DNA from: Fluviicola sp.
GTDB lineage: Bacteria; Bacteroidota; Bacteroidia; Flavobacteriales_D; Crocinitomicaceae
Length of the DNA stretch: 64,000 bases
Assembly: GCA_017983675.1 (NCBI GenBank)
Contig: JAGOAZ010000010.1
Span: 1-64,000 of the forward strand
Direction: 5' to 3'
Positions 44,697 to 54,504 of the stretch are shown here, in pieces; position 1 is the stretch's first letter, and the number at the start of each line of letters is the position of its first letter. A program made the position numbers and the translations under genes. The notes under the pieces were generated by a model. The model worked only from the letters and a program-made list of their open reading frames with translations. It was not told the DNA's origin and did not search any database.

Positions 44697-46117
44697 AATA
44701 ACTGTGTTAATTTCCAAACAATTGGAAGTTCCTGATTTTGAATGGTAAAATTCAATTGATTTATTTTCCGTAATAGATGTTCAGTGGCTGGTTGGATACT
44801 TTTTCCTTGTAATAATTCAACACTTGAAAAAGTTGTTGATTTGAAGTCTTTTAATTGTAAAGTGATTTCAACTCTTTCAAACAGACCGGTCGGTATAAAA
44901 CATGCGAAAACCTCTTTGTTGTCATTTTCAGTAAAAACCCATTTCCCATATTCATTCACTTGTTCATAAGGAAAAACAGGATGCGTATTGTATATCGCTT
45001 GACCATTTATCTGCATCCAATCACCAATTTCTTTTAACCGTTGGTAGGCAATTGTGTCCCATTCACCAGCCGCATTTGGAGCGATGTTTAACAAGTAATT
45101 CCCGCCTCGTGAAACAATCATACACAAATTCGTAATTAATTGTTTGGTCGACTTGTATGTGTCATTCGGAACATAACTCCAGCTATTCGCCATTGTCATA
45201 CACGATTCCCAAGGATAGGGAAGTGGCTCGTTCGGAATTTGCTGTTCGGGTGTTAAATAATTCTGATTAGGACCTTCAACAGCTCGATCAACTACAATTA
45301 ATCCTGGTTGTAACAAACGTACTTGTTGCACCAAACTATCCATGAAAATATCTTGATGAACGGGTTTGTATCCCCAACGCGGCGAAGTTTCTGTCATTGG
45401 TTGCACCCATCCACCATCCAGCCAAAGTAAATCCACTTTCCCGTAATCGCGCATTAATTCAAGAATTTGTTTGTGGGTGAAGTCAACGTATTTGTTCCAT
45501 TTCTCTGGATATTTCGTTAAGCTATAATTCGGATTGCGATCAACAGGCGGGAATGTAGGATCCCAATAATCAGCACAATGCCAATCAGGCTTACTGAAAT
45601 ATGCGCCAACTGAAAATCCTTCTTTCCGAAACGCTTCGAACAGTACTTTTGTGATATTCGCATTGGTATTGCTTGCAAACGGTGTATTTGGTGAAGTGAT
45701 TTTGTAATCCGTTTCTTTCGTATCAAACATGCAAAATCCATCGTGGTGCTTTGTGGTGAAAACCAAGTATTTCATCCCTGCATATTTCGCTGCACTTGCC
45801 CATTTATCAGGTTGAAATTGAATGGGATTAAAAGTCTGTTGCAATGCTTCATATGCTTTCACGTAGGCGAAGTAATTGTTTTTATATGGTCCACGTCTAA
45901 CGCACCAATCTTCGTCTTCTGGACAAATACTCCAACTTTCGACAACGCCTAATTGCGCATACGTGCCCCAGTGCATCATTAATCCAAATTTAAATCCTTG
46001 CCATTTATCTAATTGATTGATAACCAATGAATCCGTTGGTGGGAAATAACGTTGCGTGTGCTCTTGCGACCAAACAATCGAAACAAGAAAACAAGAAATG
46101 ATGACTAACTTTTTCAT
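44693..46117 (-). CDS. secreted alpha-L-fucosidase (GH29), second of two
   Basis: 474 residues from ATG 46117, with a signal peptide ending VWSQ. GH29 marks: FKFGLMMHWGTYAQLG near residue 40, KHHDGFCMFDT, FSVGAYFSKPDWH, and VDLLWLDGGW with the likely Asp nucleophile. It removes terminal fucose from glycans in the periplasm or outside. It lies 7 bp after its paralog; together they suggest use of fucosylated polysaccharides. Confidence 0.93.
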   Translation of the reverse strand: MKKLVIISCFLVSIVWSQEHTQRYFPPTDSLVINQLDKWQGFKFGLMMHWGTYAQLGVVESWSICPEDEDWCVRRGPYKNNYFAYVKAYEALQQTFNPIQFQPDKWASAAKYAGMKYLVFTTKHHDGFCMFDTKETDYKITSPNTPFASNTNANITKVLFEAFRKEGFSVGAYFSKPDWHCADYWDPTFPPVDRNPNYSLTKYPEKWNKYVDFTHKQILELMRDYGKVDLLWLDGGWVQPMTETSPRWGYKPVHQDIFMDSLVQQVRLLQPGLIVVDRAVEGPNQNYLTPEQQIPNEPLPYPWESCMTMANSWSYVPNDTYKSTKQLITNLCMIVSRGGNYLLNIAPNAAGEWDTIAYQRLKEIGDWMQINGQAIYNTHPVFPYEQVNEYGKWVFTENDNKEVFACFIPTGLFERVEITLQLKDFKSTTFSSVELLQGKSIQPATEHLLRKINQLNFTIQNQELPIVWKLTQLL

Positions 46118-46123
46118 GTACAA

Positions 46124-47617
46124 TTAATGAAAACCGCCTTTTCCACGGTACAATTTTAATTTGCTCTTTAATTTGATTTTCACGACTGTTATTTCAGGAT
46201 CTAAACTATCGAATGGTACTTTCAAGTAGATTGTGCCAGGTACGTAACTCCAATCTATTTTACCGACAATCTTATAGGGAACAACTGCATCTGTTCCTAA
46301 AACCGTTACTTCCTCAATTTCACTCATTAATCCCTTCAACTGAAAGGACAATGAAACTTCTTCTGTGAAAACGATCGCCTCTTTTTTGATTTCAATCAAT
46401 TCTTCAGCTGTTATGTATTTGTCATTCCCAGTTGTATCTATTCCAATACCAGGAAGAAACAAATAAAGCGTCATAGAGTCTTGAGAAAGTGAACTTGCTC
46501 CATAGAAATGACCAGAAGGCAATCCGGCACGCGAACCATAAATTGCTTCGTTGTGTTTGCTCGTCCAGCGTCCAACCGCTTTCAGTAATTGAACTTGTTC
46601 CTCAGGAATTGTTCCATCTGCTTTTGGTCCGATATCCAGCAATAAATTCCCACCCATTCCAATACACTCTGTAAAAATCTGCAACACTTCATTGACCGTT
46701 TTCATGTTTTTATCCTTCGGTCGGTATCCCCAATTGTCATTACTCGTCAAACACAATTCCCAAGTCTTTTTATCGGGATGAATAACAGGCATATTTTGTT
46801 CTGGTGTATCGTAATCGCCATACGATTTCAAACGACCATTCAACAACGCTTTTTTGTTTGTTGCATGAATAAGCTGTTCAATTTTTGCTGCATTCCATTC
46901 TGCTTCGCTGTGTTCCCAATCGCCATCGAACCAAAACAAATCGGGCGAAAATTGCGTGTTTATTTCTTTGATTTGACCATGCATGTAGTGCAAGAATCGA
47001 TTCCATCGCAAGGTGTCGTTTGCTAATTGATAGCGGTTGTAATCCTTGAGGAAAGTTGGATAATCGTTGTGCGACCAATTTAACAGGGAATAGTATGCTC
47101 CAAATCGAATGCCTTCCTTGTGTAAAGCTGTTACAAACGGAGTGATTAAATCGCGTTGTGCAGGTGTTTGATAGACGACAGACAAAGGTTTCTTCTCATT
47201 CCATAAAAACTGCTTGTTATAGTCGAATTGACAAGTCGGCAAGGCTTTTTTTAAATCAACGGCTGTCGTTCGTGGCGTTGTGAATTTCGTATCCCAAAGC
47301 GCTACACCATCGTGGTGTTGCGTTGTCAAAACTGCGTATTGCGCACCACTTTCTTTGATCAATTTAGCCCATTCTTCTGGGTGAAAATTGGATGCAGAAA
47401 AACCAGCAAGTTGGGACATGTAAGTAGGATAGGGAACACCTTTGTTGTGGAATGCCCAACTTTCAGAAGTTCCATCAACAGCGTAAATTCCCCAATGAAT
47501 GAAAATACCCAATTTCGCATTTTCAAACCATACAAGGCGATTGGTATCACTAGAATTCTGAGCTGTGGTTAGCAATACGCAACCAAAGAAAAGCGCTGAT
47601 GTGAGCATTAACTTCAT
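46124..47617 (-). CDS. secreted alpha-L-fucosidase (GH29), first of two
   Basis: 497 residues with a signal peptide ending TTAQ. LGIFIHWGIYAVDG, TQHHDGVALWD, RFGAYYSLLNWSH and PDLFWFDGDWEH (nucleophile Asp) fit GH29. Only moderate similarity to its neighbour, so the two may take different linkages. First gene of this minus-strand set. Confidence 0.93.
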   Translation of the reverse strand: MKLMLTSALFFGCVLLTTAQNSSDTNRLVWFENAKLGIFIHWGIYAVDGTSESWAFHNKGVPYPTYMSQLAGFSASNFHPEEWAKLIKESGAQYAVLTTQHHDGVALWDTKFTTPRTTAVDLKKALPTCQFDYNKQFLWNEKKPLSVVYQTPAQRDLITPFVTALHKEGIRFGAYYSLLNWSHNDYPTFLKDYNRYQLANDTLRWNRFLHYMHGQIKEINTQFSPDLFWFDGDWEHSEAEWNAAKIEQLIHATNKKALLNGRLKSYGDYDTPEQNMPVIHPDKKTWELCLTSNDNWGYRPKDKNMKTVNEVLQIFTECIGMGGNLLLDIGPKADGTIPEEQVQLLKAVGRWTSKHNEAIYGSRAGLPSGHFYGASSLSQDSMTLYLFLPGIGIDTTGNDKYITAEELIEIKKEAIVFTEEVSLSFQLKGLMSEIEEVTVLGTDAVVPYKIVGKIDWSYVPGTIYLKVPFDSLDPEITVVKIKLKSKLKLYRGKGGFH

Positions 47618-47694
47618 GTATTTTTTTCAATTTGAATTACTCATTAAAAATACACAAAACAATTACTATTAAATAAGTTTGAAAAAAGTAAGCA

Positions 47695-47723
47695 TAAAAA
47701 AAGCCCTTCTTTCGAAGAGCTTT
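47695..47723 (-). terminator. terminator of the 47746-49011 gene
   Basis: AAAGCCCTTC (47700-47709) and GAAGAGCTTT (47714-47723) form a stem with one mismatch and a 4-nt loop; on the minus strand a run of seven T follows (47702-47696). Confidence 0.85.
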
Positions 47724-47745
47724 CATGAAATATGTTCGTTTTGGA

Positions 47746-49011
47746 TTACAATCCGTTTGCATTCATGCGCATTTTCAAGTCCATGAAAAGAGTTGTATAT
47801 GCTTCGCGTTGTCTTTTATCACGATTTGGTAAATCAATTTTATTCAATTCGTCTAGAATTTTATCCGCTTCAACAACGTTTCTTGTTACAAAATAACACT
47901 CCAATAAATTAAAATAGATTGAAACAGTTACACCTTTATCGATACGCGCTTTTTTGTTTTCGATTTCAGATTCTTTCAACGCTTCGTTCCAAATAGTAAT
48001 CGCTTCTTGGATTTTTTGTTTTGCTTGATCGTCTGTTTTACCTAACATTTTTAAACCTAAATCAGCAGCAGTGAAAGCAGCTAATAAATCTGCGTGGTCT
48101 TCACCTCTTGATTTCACATAATCCAATGTTGACTTACGCTCCGTTACTTCGAATCCGATGTAATCATTTACTAAATGATTGATCAACATCAAGTTATCTT
48201 TTAAAATTTGAGCTTCCATGTTTTTAGTCAACATAGAAATATCCATCGAAGGGGAAGTTTTAGTCGCAGTTGATTTGTACGTTTTAAACTCCATCAATTC
48301 AGCTGGAGAATTAAAATAAATCTCTTGATTATTTGCATTCGAAACACGAACAGTCATTGGATGACGGTAACTGAATTCCAAGTGGTAATAAGTTACATCA
48401 TAAGAAGTACTTGTACCATTAGCAATTTTAGTTTCTTTCTTTACTTCCGAAACAATTTTAGCATCCGTGTGCTCGAAACCTTTCATGTCAACAACATATG
48501 AAACACCTCCGTTTCCTTCAACACGATTAAAACCATCTATTTTCAAGTAAGTTGCAGCTAAAGAAGCACCATCATACGTTGTGTATAATTTTGGTTCAGG
48601 TACAAAACGACGGTAAGGTTGCGCAACATATTGTTTAACCGGTTTATTATTCTCGTTTAACAATTGTTTTTCAAGGACTTTAGAAGCAGTTGATTTTGCA
48701 TTCCATGCTTCCATTTCTTTCGCGTATTGATCGTCAGCTGCTTTTTGCTTTGCAGGCAAATCATTCATTTCGCGTTGATAATCAGCTTCCGCTTGTTGCT
48801 TATCCGCTTCGTATTTTGCTAACATTTTTTTGTTTTCTTCTTCGTATGATGCTTTAATCGAAGAAAAATAACTAGCTGGCTTTGGATTTAGTGGGTTGGT
48901 TGGCAGCTTTACATAATTGTATTTAACATCTTCAGACTTAATGTTTTGTCCAAAAATAGTTACCGACAATAGTAGTAATAAAAGTGTACTAGCAATTTTC
49001 ATAGTTTTCAT
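47746..49011 (-). CDS. exported coiled-coil protein of unknown function
   Basis: 421 residues with a signal peptide at about 1-21 (ending FGQ). Residues about 50-115 are strongly charged and helical (EEENKKMLAKYEADKQQAEAD), like a coiled coil. A strand-rich middle and a helical, TPR-like C-terminal part follow. Many Bacteroidota have similar exported proteins of unknown role. It has its own terminator. Confidence 0.75.
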   Translation of the reverse strand: MKTMKIASTLLLLLLSVTIFGQNIKSEDVKYNYVKLPTNPLNPKPASYFSSIKASYEEENKKMLAKYEADKQQAEADYQREMNDLPAKQKAADDQYAKEMEAWNAKSTASKVLEKQLLNENNKPVKQYVAQPYRRFVPEPKLYTTYDGASLAATYLKIDGFNRVEGNGGVSYVVDMKGFEHTDAKIVSEVKKETKIANGTSTSYDVTYYHLEFSYRHPMTVRVSNANNQEIYFNSPAELMEFKTYKSTATKTSPSMDISMLTKNMEAQILKDNLMLINHLVNDYIGFEVTERKSTLDYVKSRGEDHADLLAAFTAADLGLKMLGKTDDQAKQKIQEAITIWNEALKESEIENKKARIDKGVTVSIYFNLLECYFVTRNVVEADKILDELNKIDLPNRDKRQREAYTTLFMDLKMRMNANGL

Positions 49012-49170
49012 TTATAAATTAGTTCAGTAAAGATAACGGATTAATAATGAAAAGGATGCTTGATATGTTATTTTTAATCACATCATAACTTTACTGTTTA
49101 TAAAAGTGTTAATTTTAGTTTATTATAAATTTGCACAAATCTTTTTATTTTGATTTTATAATTTAAACCT

Positions 49171-49449
49171 ATGTCATTACTATATTTTATTGTTCCGCGT
49201 GAAAAGCGTGTTTTGATTTACATAGTTTACCAACAAAAAATAATTAACGAGCAACAAAAAACGTTGTATCCTACTGCTTTTTTAGTAAATCAAAAAGAAA
49301 TAATTAAAAAAAAGCAAGAACTAATAAATTTCACAACGGAAGATGAAAACTTATTCTCAATTGTTTACATACATTTTGATGGTAAATTAGAAACTGAGAT
49401 AAATGTTAAATGTCCCAAATATGATTTTCATGAAAATTATAACGATTGA
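49171..49449 (+). CDS. hypothetical protein
   Basis: 92 residues, Lys/Asn/Ile-rich, no signal and no motif recognised. It stands alone between the exported protein and the tmRNA terminator. Confidence 0.5.
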   Translation: MSLLYFIVPREKRVLIYIVYQQKIINEQQKTLYPTAFLVNQKEIIKKKQELINFTTEDENLFSIVYIHFDGKLETEINVKCPKYDFHENYND

Positions 49450-49521
49450 ATCGTCTAATTTCATTGCAAAACCTTAAAAATATACCTCGGCACCTTGCTT
49501 CTCACCCCAAATAATAGCAAC

Positions 49522-49550
49522 AAAAAAAAGAAGCCTTTCAGCTTCTTTTT
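49522..49550 (-). terminator. terminator of tmRNA
   Basis: On the minus strand AGAAGC-TGAAAG-GCTTCT (49546-49529) is followed by seven T (49528-49522). It lies just after the 3' end of tmRNA. Confidence 0.85.
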
Positions 49551-49555
49551 AATTG

Positions 49556-49958
49556 TGGAGTCGGAGGGGTTTGAACCCTCGTCCAAACAACGTATTCCAA
49601 TGTCTTCTACATGTTTAGTTTTTGATTCATTTTCGATTGAAATCCGGACAAAAACACCCAATATTTCAACTTATCCTCTGAGATCTCACACCGCCCTCGA
49701 GAAAAGTTTGGTGCCAGATTTTCTAAAATGATTCTCCAAAGCCTACTAACCGAAAATCAAAGTCGGTAGAGGAGAAACTTGTCCGCCTACTATATCTTCG
49801 GCTGGATTAAGCTTTATTTACATTCAGTAAATTAAGCAGCAAGTGCGTATGACGTGTTGTCAATTATAGTTCGAGACAAGATATTTACGAGCTTCATCTC
49901 ACCGCTCGACATGCTTCCCACCAAAATCGCAGCTGCTGTCAAATCCAATGTCGACCCC
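49556..49958 (-). ncRNA. ssrA: transfer-messenger RNA (tmRNA)
   Basis: On the minus strand the 5' end GGGGTCGACATTGGATTTG pairs with the 3' end CGACTCC, and the T-arm GGTTCAAACCCC is present. The tag frame ends DNTSYALAA then TAA; the resume codon was not fixed. No CCA is encoded, so it is added later. A -7 box TAAGTTTG (49976-49969) lies 10 bp upstream. It rescues stalled ribosomes. Confidence 0.96.
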
Positions 49959-49968
49959 AATGTTGCTA

Positions 49969-49976
49969 CAAACTTA
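49969..49976 (-). promoter_or_regulatory. -7 promoter box of tmRNA
   Basis: TAAGTTTG on the minus strand matches TAnnTTTG, 10 bp upstream of the mature 5' end. Confidence 0.6.
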
Positions 49977-50048
49977 GGGATAATTTGAGTGCAAGCGGAT
50001 TATTTAACGAAAATTGATGAAAAAACATTTAAAAAGACTTTATCTATA

Positions 50049-50492
50049 TCAAGTTTCAAAATAAATTTGATCAACTTTATTTTTCAAACTAGCAAGGTTG
50101 TCTTCAACTCGGTTTAATCTGTTATTTACAGCATAGCCTTTCAGCAGGTATTCTTTGAGCACTTTATTTGCCCAAATACGAAATTGCGTTCCTTGTTTTG
50201 ATTTTACGCGATAACCTACTGAAATAATTACATCTAAACTGTACAATTCAATAAGACGTTCAACCTTTCTTTTTCCTTCCATTCGAACTGTCAAGTATTT
50301 CTTGACAGTTGATTCTTTTTCTAGTTCTTGTTCTAGAAAACAATTTTTGATGTGCAAACTAATATTTTGTTTTGTTTGATTGAATAAAGTGGCAAGTTGC
50401 TGTTGGGACAATCAAACAGTATCATTTTCAATTATAACTTCTATAGTTTCTGTTTGCTCATTAACACGATATAAAATGACATCATTTTTCAT
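50049..50492 (-). pseudogene. RhuM family remnant with a Trp-to-stop change
   Basis: The minus strand from ATG 50492 reads 26 codons ending IENDTV, then TGA (50414-50412), then in the same frame LSQQQLATLFNQ...NISLHIKN and on to 50049. In the RhuM family the residue after DTV is normally Trp (VWLTQ), so TGG became TGA. The frame also ends after about 148 codons against over 300 in full members. Function of RhuM is unclear. It lies beside the tmRNA gene, a known hot spot for insertions. Confidence 0.75.
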
Positions 50493-50661
50493 CTCAATAA
50501 AATTTACTCCTATTAAATTAAGAAAAAAATGCACTTTATTTCATATCAATTACAGTTCGAAACAAGAAATTTCTAGTTAATTATATTATTTAAATCAAAG
50601 TTGATATTAAAACCAATTGAAAGCAAAATGTTGATAGAAAGAATTGAATGAATGAAAAAAA

Positions 50662-50946
50662 TTATTCTATAATCTTCCAAACGAATGAATCACCATCAGT
50701 TACAACATCTAATTCATAGGTAAATGATTCTCCATTTTCGATAGTTTCTAAAATACCAACATAATTATTCGTACTAGTCTCTGTTAAATCTAAACTTAAA
50801 ATCTCATAAGATGTTTCAGTTGCACTTGCTTGTTGATCAAACTTATTTTCAATACTAGCTTTAACTTCTTCTGTTAATTTAGCTTTATTAGTGCTGTTAC
50901 ACGATAAAAGTAACATAAACAAAACTGTAAAAAATGTAATTCTCAT
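50662..50946 (-). CDS. small lipoprotein
   Basis: 94 residues with a lipoprotein signal ending LLLSC. The rest is polar with two strands and Thr/Glu-rich; no motif. Last gene of the minus-strand membrane set 50662-53370. Confidence 0.6.
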   Translation of the reverse strand: MRITFFTVLFMLLLSCNSTNKAKLTEEVKASIENKFDQQASATETSYEILSLDLTETSTNNYVGILETIENGESFTYELDVVTDGDSFVWKIIE

Positions 50947-50968
50947 AGGTGTTTTAATTATTGAGTAG

Positions 50969-51457
50969 TTATAAAATTTCTAAAACCATTAAAAGGAAAC
51001 AAACAATCCAAACCCAGAAATAAGCTTGTGATTGACGTAAAAGAGCTGCTCTTTTGAATAAATAAACTGGAACAAGCCAAGCTGAACCTAATTTATCTAC
51101 ATCAACTCCTCTTTGTTCCAATCGTTTTTCATCGATTGTGCATAATAGAATATTCAAAGCAATCGTTATCCACCAAAAACGATCGATTGATATATCTCTC
51201 TGAGTATAGGTTGATAAGAATCCCCAAAAGAATCCTTCTAAAAACGAACCAATTAATGGCGCAAAAGCCAAAAACCAAATCACGGTATTGTTTATTTCTT
51301 GAACATTACTTCCTGCTTGTTGCGCATTTATTTGTGGGCCAGAAACATATTGATGTTGGTTGTTTTTACGCGCAGCAATCGGATATGCACAATTCAAACA
51401 CTGAATAGCATGTTCCGACAATTTAGTTCCACATTCTGGACAAAAAACAAAAGACAT
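50969..51457 (-). CDS. zinc-ribbon membrane protein
   Basis: 162 residues. FCPECGTKLSEHAIQCLNCAYPI is a CPxCG-CxxC zinc ribbon at the N-terminus, then about four membrane helices (about 57-75, 92-112, 122-135, 142-162). It belongs to a cluster with SHOCT and a second zinc-ribbon protein. Confidence 0.75.
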   Translation of the reverse strand: MSFVFCPECGTKLSEHAIQCLNCAYPIAARKNNQHQYVSGPQINAQQAGSNVQEINNTVIWFLAFAPLIGSFLEGFFWGFLSTYTQRDISIDRFWWITIALNILLCTIDEKRLEQRGVDVDKLGSAWLVPVYLFKRAALLRQSQAYFWVWIVCFLLMVLEIL

Positions 51458-51468
51458 AACAGTAATTT

Positions 51469-52581
51469 TTAATATTCTGATTCAGATGAATCATATTGAT
51501 CATCAGAAGAATCTGAACCTTCTGAGTATATTTGCATGTATTCGTCAGCAGACAAATATTTTTTATTTTCTGTTTTCAATTCTTTGTAGCTAACAATCTT
51601 TTGTGCACCGTTTATTTTTATCTCGTACCATACATTACAAACCTGGTACATAGCTTTAGAAGGTCGATACGCTCTGAATTCAGTGGAATATTTCCAGATC
51701 TCAACATCTTCAATTTTATCTACTAATTCTAATGTCTCATCTATTAAGCGGACATATTTCTCTGTGTAATCTGATGCTGATTTCTTTTGAAAAATTGTAA
51801 TTTGTGTTGGAGTAACATTTTTAGATGTTAAAAAACGTTCAACTTTATATGAAAACCAATTATATGCATCAAAACTTGGTGATTCATATTCGGAATAAAA
51901 CGAATGTATAAAAGAACTTATACTGTTTTTACTTGCTGAAAAAGTTTCAGAATCTGTCAAGCCAATTTCTAATGCTACTCGTTCAATATCTTTCAATAAT
52001 TTCTCTTGCTCATCTTGTAAGCGGGATAAATCACTATCAGAAATAAACGTTGCATCTAATGTTTTTAAAAACAAAGCAGCGTCTTTTTCTCCGTAGTTTT
52101 TCAATTGTTTGTTTTTTGATATTTCAAAAGCACGTATTTTTGATTTGTACAAGCCTGAATTTGTAGCATTCTGACCTATTTCAGTGATTTTGATTAAAAC
52201 TTCATCTTTGAATTCAAATGATTTTGATTCAACGTCTTTTAACAAGGACAACAACGACTCATTGATGCTTACTTGTTTTTCGATTTCTATTGCTATCAGC
52301 TGTTTCGCGAGTGTTTTCGCATCTTTTTCAGGTGTTTTTTTCAACATAAAAAAAGTAGTAATACCACCTCCAAAAACGAGTAACAGCAGCATAACAATAC
52401 CTTTATTAGCAGCAAAAAACGATTTAGGTGGTTCGGGTGGTGGTGGTATTATTTCTTTTTCACTTTGTACGGTTTCATTCAAGATATTATTTTTCATTTC
52501 GTTGTATTCAACTTCTGTCAAACCACCGTTTTCGTATAAATCTTTTATTTTTTTTAATTCTGTAAAGTTTGTATTACTCAT
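51469..52581 (-). CDS. SHOCT domain membrane protein
   Basis: 370 residues. LKKIKDLYENGGLTEVEYNEMKNNIL at about residues 7-33 is a SHOCT domain, next to a Pro-rich linker and one membrane helix at about 57-77. A long polar helical domain follows. SHOCT domains are short oligomerisation or targeting modules. The next gene upstream ends with the same domain. Confidence 0.7.
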   Translation of the reverse strand: MSNTNFTELKKIKDLYENGGLTEVEYNEMKNNILNETVQSEKEIIPPPPEPPKSFFAANKGIVMLLLLVFGGGITTFFMLKKTPEKDAKTLAKQLIAIEIEKQVSINESLLSLLKDVESKSFEFKDEVLIKITEIGQNATNSGLYKSKIRAFEISKNKQLKNYGEKDAALFLKTLDATFISDSDLSRLQDEQEKLLKDIERVALEIGLTDSETFSASKNSISSFIHSFYSEYESPSFDAYNWFSYKVERFLTSKNVTPTQITIFQKKSASDYTEKYVRLIDETLELVDKIEDVEIWKYSTEFRAYRPSKAMYQVCNVWYEIKINGAQKIVSYKELKTENKKYLSADEYMQIYSEGSDSSDDQYDSSESEY

Positions 52582-52590
52582 AAGTAGTTG

Positions 52591-53370
52591 TTATAATAAT
52601 TCTTTTTTTATTCGATCAAAATCTTCTCTTGTAATAAGCCCTTGTTGCAACATATCATAGTACTTACTCAATTTGTCAACTTTCGTTTCTGAAATAGAAT
52701 TTGACTTACTACTTGTTTGATTATCAACTGATAAGGGAGTAATCGGATCTTCATGAACAGGTTGAGCAGGAATCGATGATGCTTGTTGCTGACGTGAATC
52801 ATACCCACAAATCAAACAAAAATTATCATTGACAGGCATTGGATTCTTGCAATTGGAACAATACTTAACAGTTGGAACTGATTGAATTACCTGTTGAAAT
52901 TGCTGCTCATTATTCCCTCCCAACAATATGCGCTTATGTCCTGCAACTTGCGTCCAAAAAACAATTTGAGTAATAATATTGGTAATAACTGCTAAACCTG
53001 AAAGCATTGAAAATGTTGTGTCATAAGTTGAATAAAATAACAAACTAAAGAAGAGTGACAATAAGTTCATCAATGGATAAACGACTGTCCCTGTTGATAA
53101 ATTAACTGGTTTCGTGATTTTTCTATCGAAATATTCCATTTCAATAGCGTTTTTCAATGCATTATTAAAAACAAATGGAAAAACTAGATTGAACAAAGGA
53201 ATTAAATTTAACCAAACTGACCCACCTGACATTTGTCTGTTTTTTGGAGAAACAGCATCCATTGTGCGTTGTAGCGTTAGTTGAAATAACACAAAAAGCG
53301 TGATCCCTCCTCCAATGATGATTAGTAATAATAATACAACTCCAGCCTGCATAGCGCCAAAACTCCCCAT
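52591..53370 (-). CDS. zinc-ribbon SHOCT membrane protein
   Basis: 259 residues. Helices at about 8-32, 100-118 and 122-145, then a zinc ribbon VKYCSNCKNPMPVNDNFCLICGYD and a C-terminal SHOCT domain (DKLSKYYDMLQQGLITREDFDRIKKELL). The SHOCT end here and the SHOCT start of the next gene suggest that the two proteins pair. Confidence 0.75.
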   Translation of the reverse strand: MGSFGAMQAGVVLLLLIIIGGGITLFVLFQLTLQRTMDAVSPKNRQMSGGSVWLNLIPLFNLVFPFVFNNALKNAIEMEYFDRKITKPVNLSTGTVVYPLMNLLSLFFSLLFYSTYDTTFSMLSGLAVITNIITQIVFWTQVAGHKRILLGGNNEQQFQQVIQSVPTVKYCSNCKNPMPVNDNFCLICGYDSRQQQASSIPAQPVHEDPITPLSVDNQTSSKSNSISETKVDKLSKYYDMLQQGLITREDFDRIKKELL

Positions 53371-53467
53371 AATTATTCTTTTTCAGCAAAAATAAGAAGC
53401 TGAAATTGTTTGTTTGAAGTGAATTAGTTAACGTTGGTTTATCCTGGATTAACGTTTAAAAAAAACA

Positions 53468-53496
53468 AAAAAAAGCAGTGATAAACACTGCTTTTT
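53468..53496 (-). terminator. terminator of the PEGA gene
   Basis: AGCAGTG (53474-53480) pairs with CACTGCT (53486-53492); T-runs lie on both sides, so it may work both ways. Confidence 0.8.
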
Positions 53497-53515
53497 ATAA
53501 TTTATTTCTTGCTTA

Positions 53516-54364
53516 TTATAGCTTGCAAGCTGTTTTTCCAAATTCTCTTTTCTCAAAGTGATTGATAACTTTAATATCATGAATTTTCTTACTGCAATCA
53601 GACGTATTTTGTTTCACGACAATAGATGAAAAGAACCAAACAGCAGGACCAACCAAACTAACACTTGTTAAAATTGGAAACCAACGTCTCGTATTGAAAA
53701 TTCGCATTTTGACAATATCAGAATAATAAACTTTCGTGTTGTTTTCTTTCAAAACCATGTACTCAGTTTCAATAGCAGAAATTGCTGATTTATATGTTTT
53801 ACCATCTTTTGTTTTTACGGTAATTGCTGTTTTGTTTTTTAATATTAATTCTTGTGATGACGTTCGAATCCGTATTGCTGGACTTATTATCTCTTCTGCT
53901 ACATCGCTTGTCGGCACTGAGCTTGTGTTTATTGAATTTGCAGATGAATTGTTTGATACTATTGAGTTTAACTTTACTAAGTCATACGGAATTGAATCTG
54001 TTACAATGTCTGAAATAGCTCCATTTTTGTAATCAATGATTGTAGGGATTTCTAATAAAAGTGCATTCCCCACAACAGAAATACCTGTCCACAATGGATT
54101 TAGTTTTGTTTCTATTTCAGTATGCAAATCTTTGAAACCTTCTTTTTCAATTTTAACAGTCATTTCTTTTCGCTTCGTCACTTCATAATTTAAAGGTGTC
54201 TGCCCAACATACTCATTGTTAATGTAAACTTTTGCAGCTGGAGGATTTCCTGCTATTTGAATTGATTTTACAGTTTTTGCTCCTCTGAAAACTGTTGCGC
54301 ACGAAGCGAATAAAAGTAACGTACTTGATACTAATAGAGTGGTAATGAATTTTGAATGTGTCAT
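53516..54364 (-). CDS. PEGA domain lipoprotein
   Basis: 282 residues with a lipoprotein signal ending FASC. IQIAGNPPAAKVYINNEYVGQTPLNYEVT at about residues 35-63 is a PEGA domain, often found in envelope proteins. The C-terminal third has a second strand-rich domain and a possible helix. First gene of the cluster. Confidence 0.8.
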   Translation of the reverse strand: MTHSKFITTLLVSSTLLLFASCATVFRGAKTVKSIQIAGNPPAAKVYINNEYVGQTPLNYEVTKRKEMTVKIEKEGFKDLHTEIETKLNPLWTGISVVGNALLLEIPTIIDYKNGAISDIVTDSIPYDLVKLNSIVSNNSSANSINTSSVPTSDVAEEIISPAIRIRTSSQELILKNKTAITVKTKDGKTYKSAISAIETEYMVLKENNTKVYYSDIVKMRIFNTRRWFPILTSVSLVGPAVWFFSSIVVKQNTSDCSKKIHDIKVINHFEKREFGKTACKL

Positions 54365-54504
54365 GAAATTGTATTTTTAAATTGGACACAATATTAAAAC
54401 TCATTACTGCATCAAATTGAAGCAATTAGTAAACGTAACTCGTAAAAAAGTTAACGATAGATCTGGTTAAACTAACTGATTAGTTAACGCTATGTATGAC
54501 ACAA

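Noticed and set aside
44881..44894. Second copy of ACAGACCGGT resembling the TetR operator
   Set aside because: It lies inside the fucosidase coding sequence, the right arm is changed (CGGT instead of CTGT), and no promoter is near.
49461..49731. Small open frames across the tmRNA
   Set aside because: They overlap a clear tmRNA with matching acceptor stem, tag and terminator.
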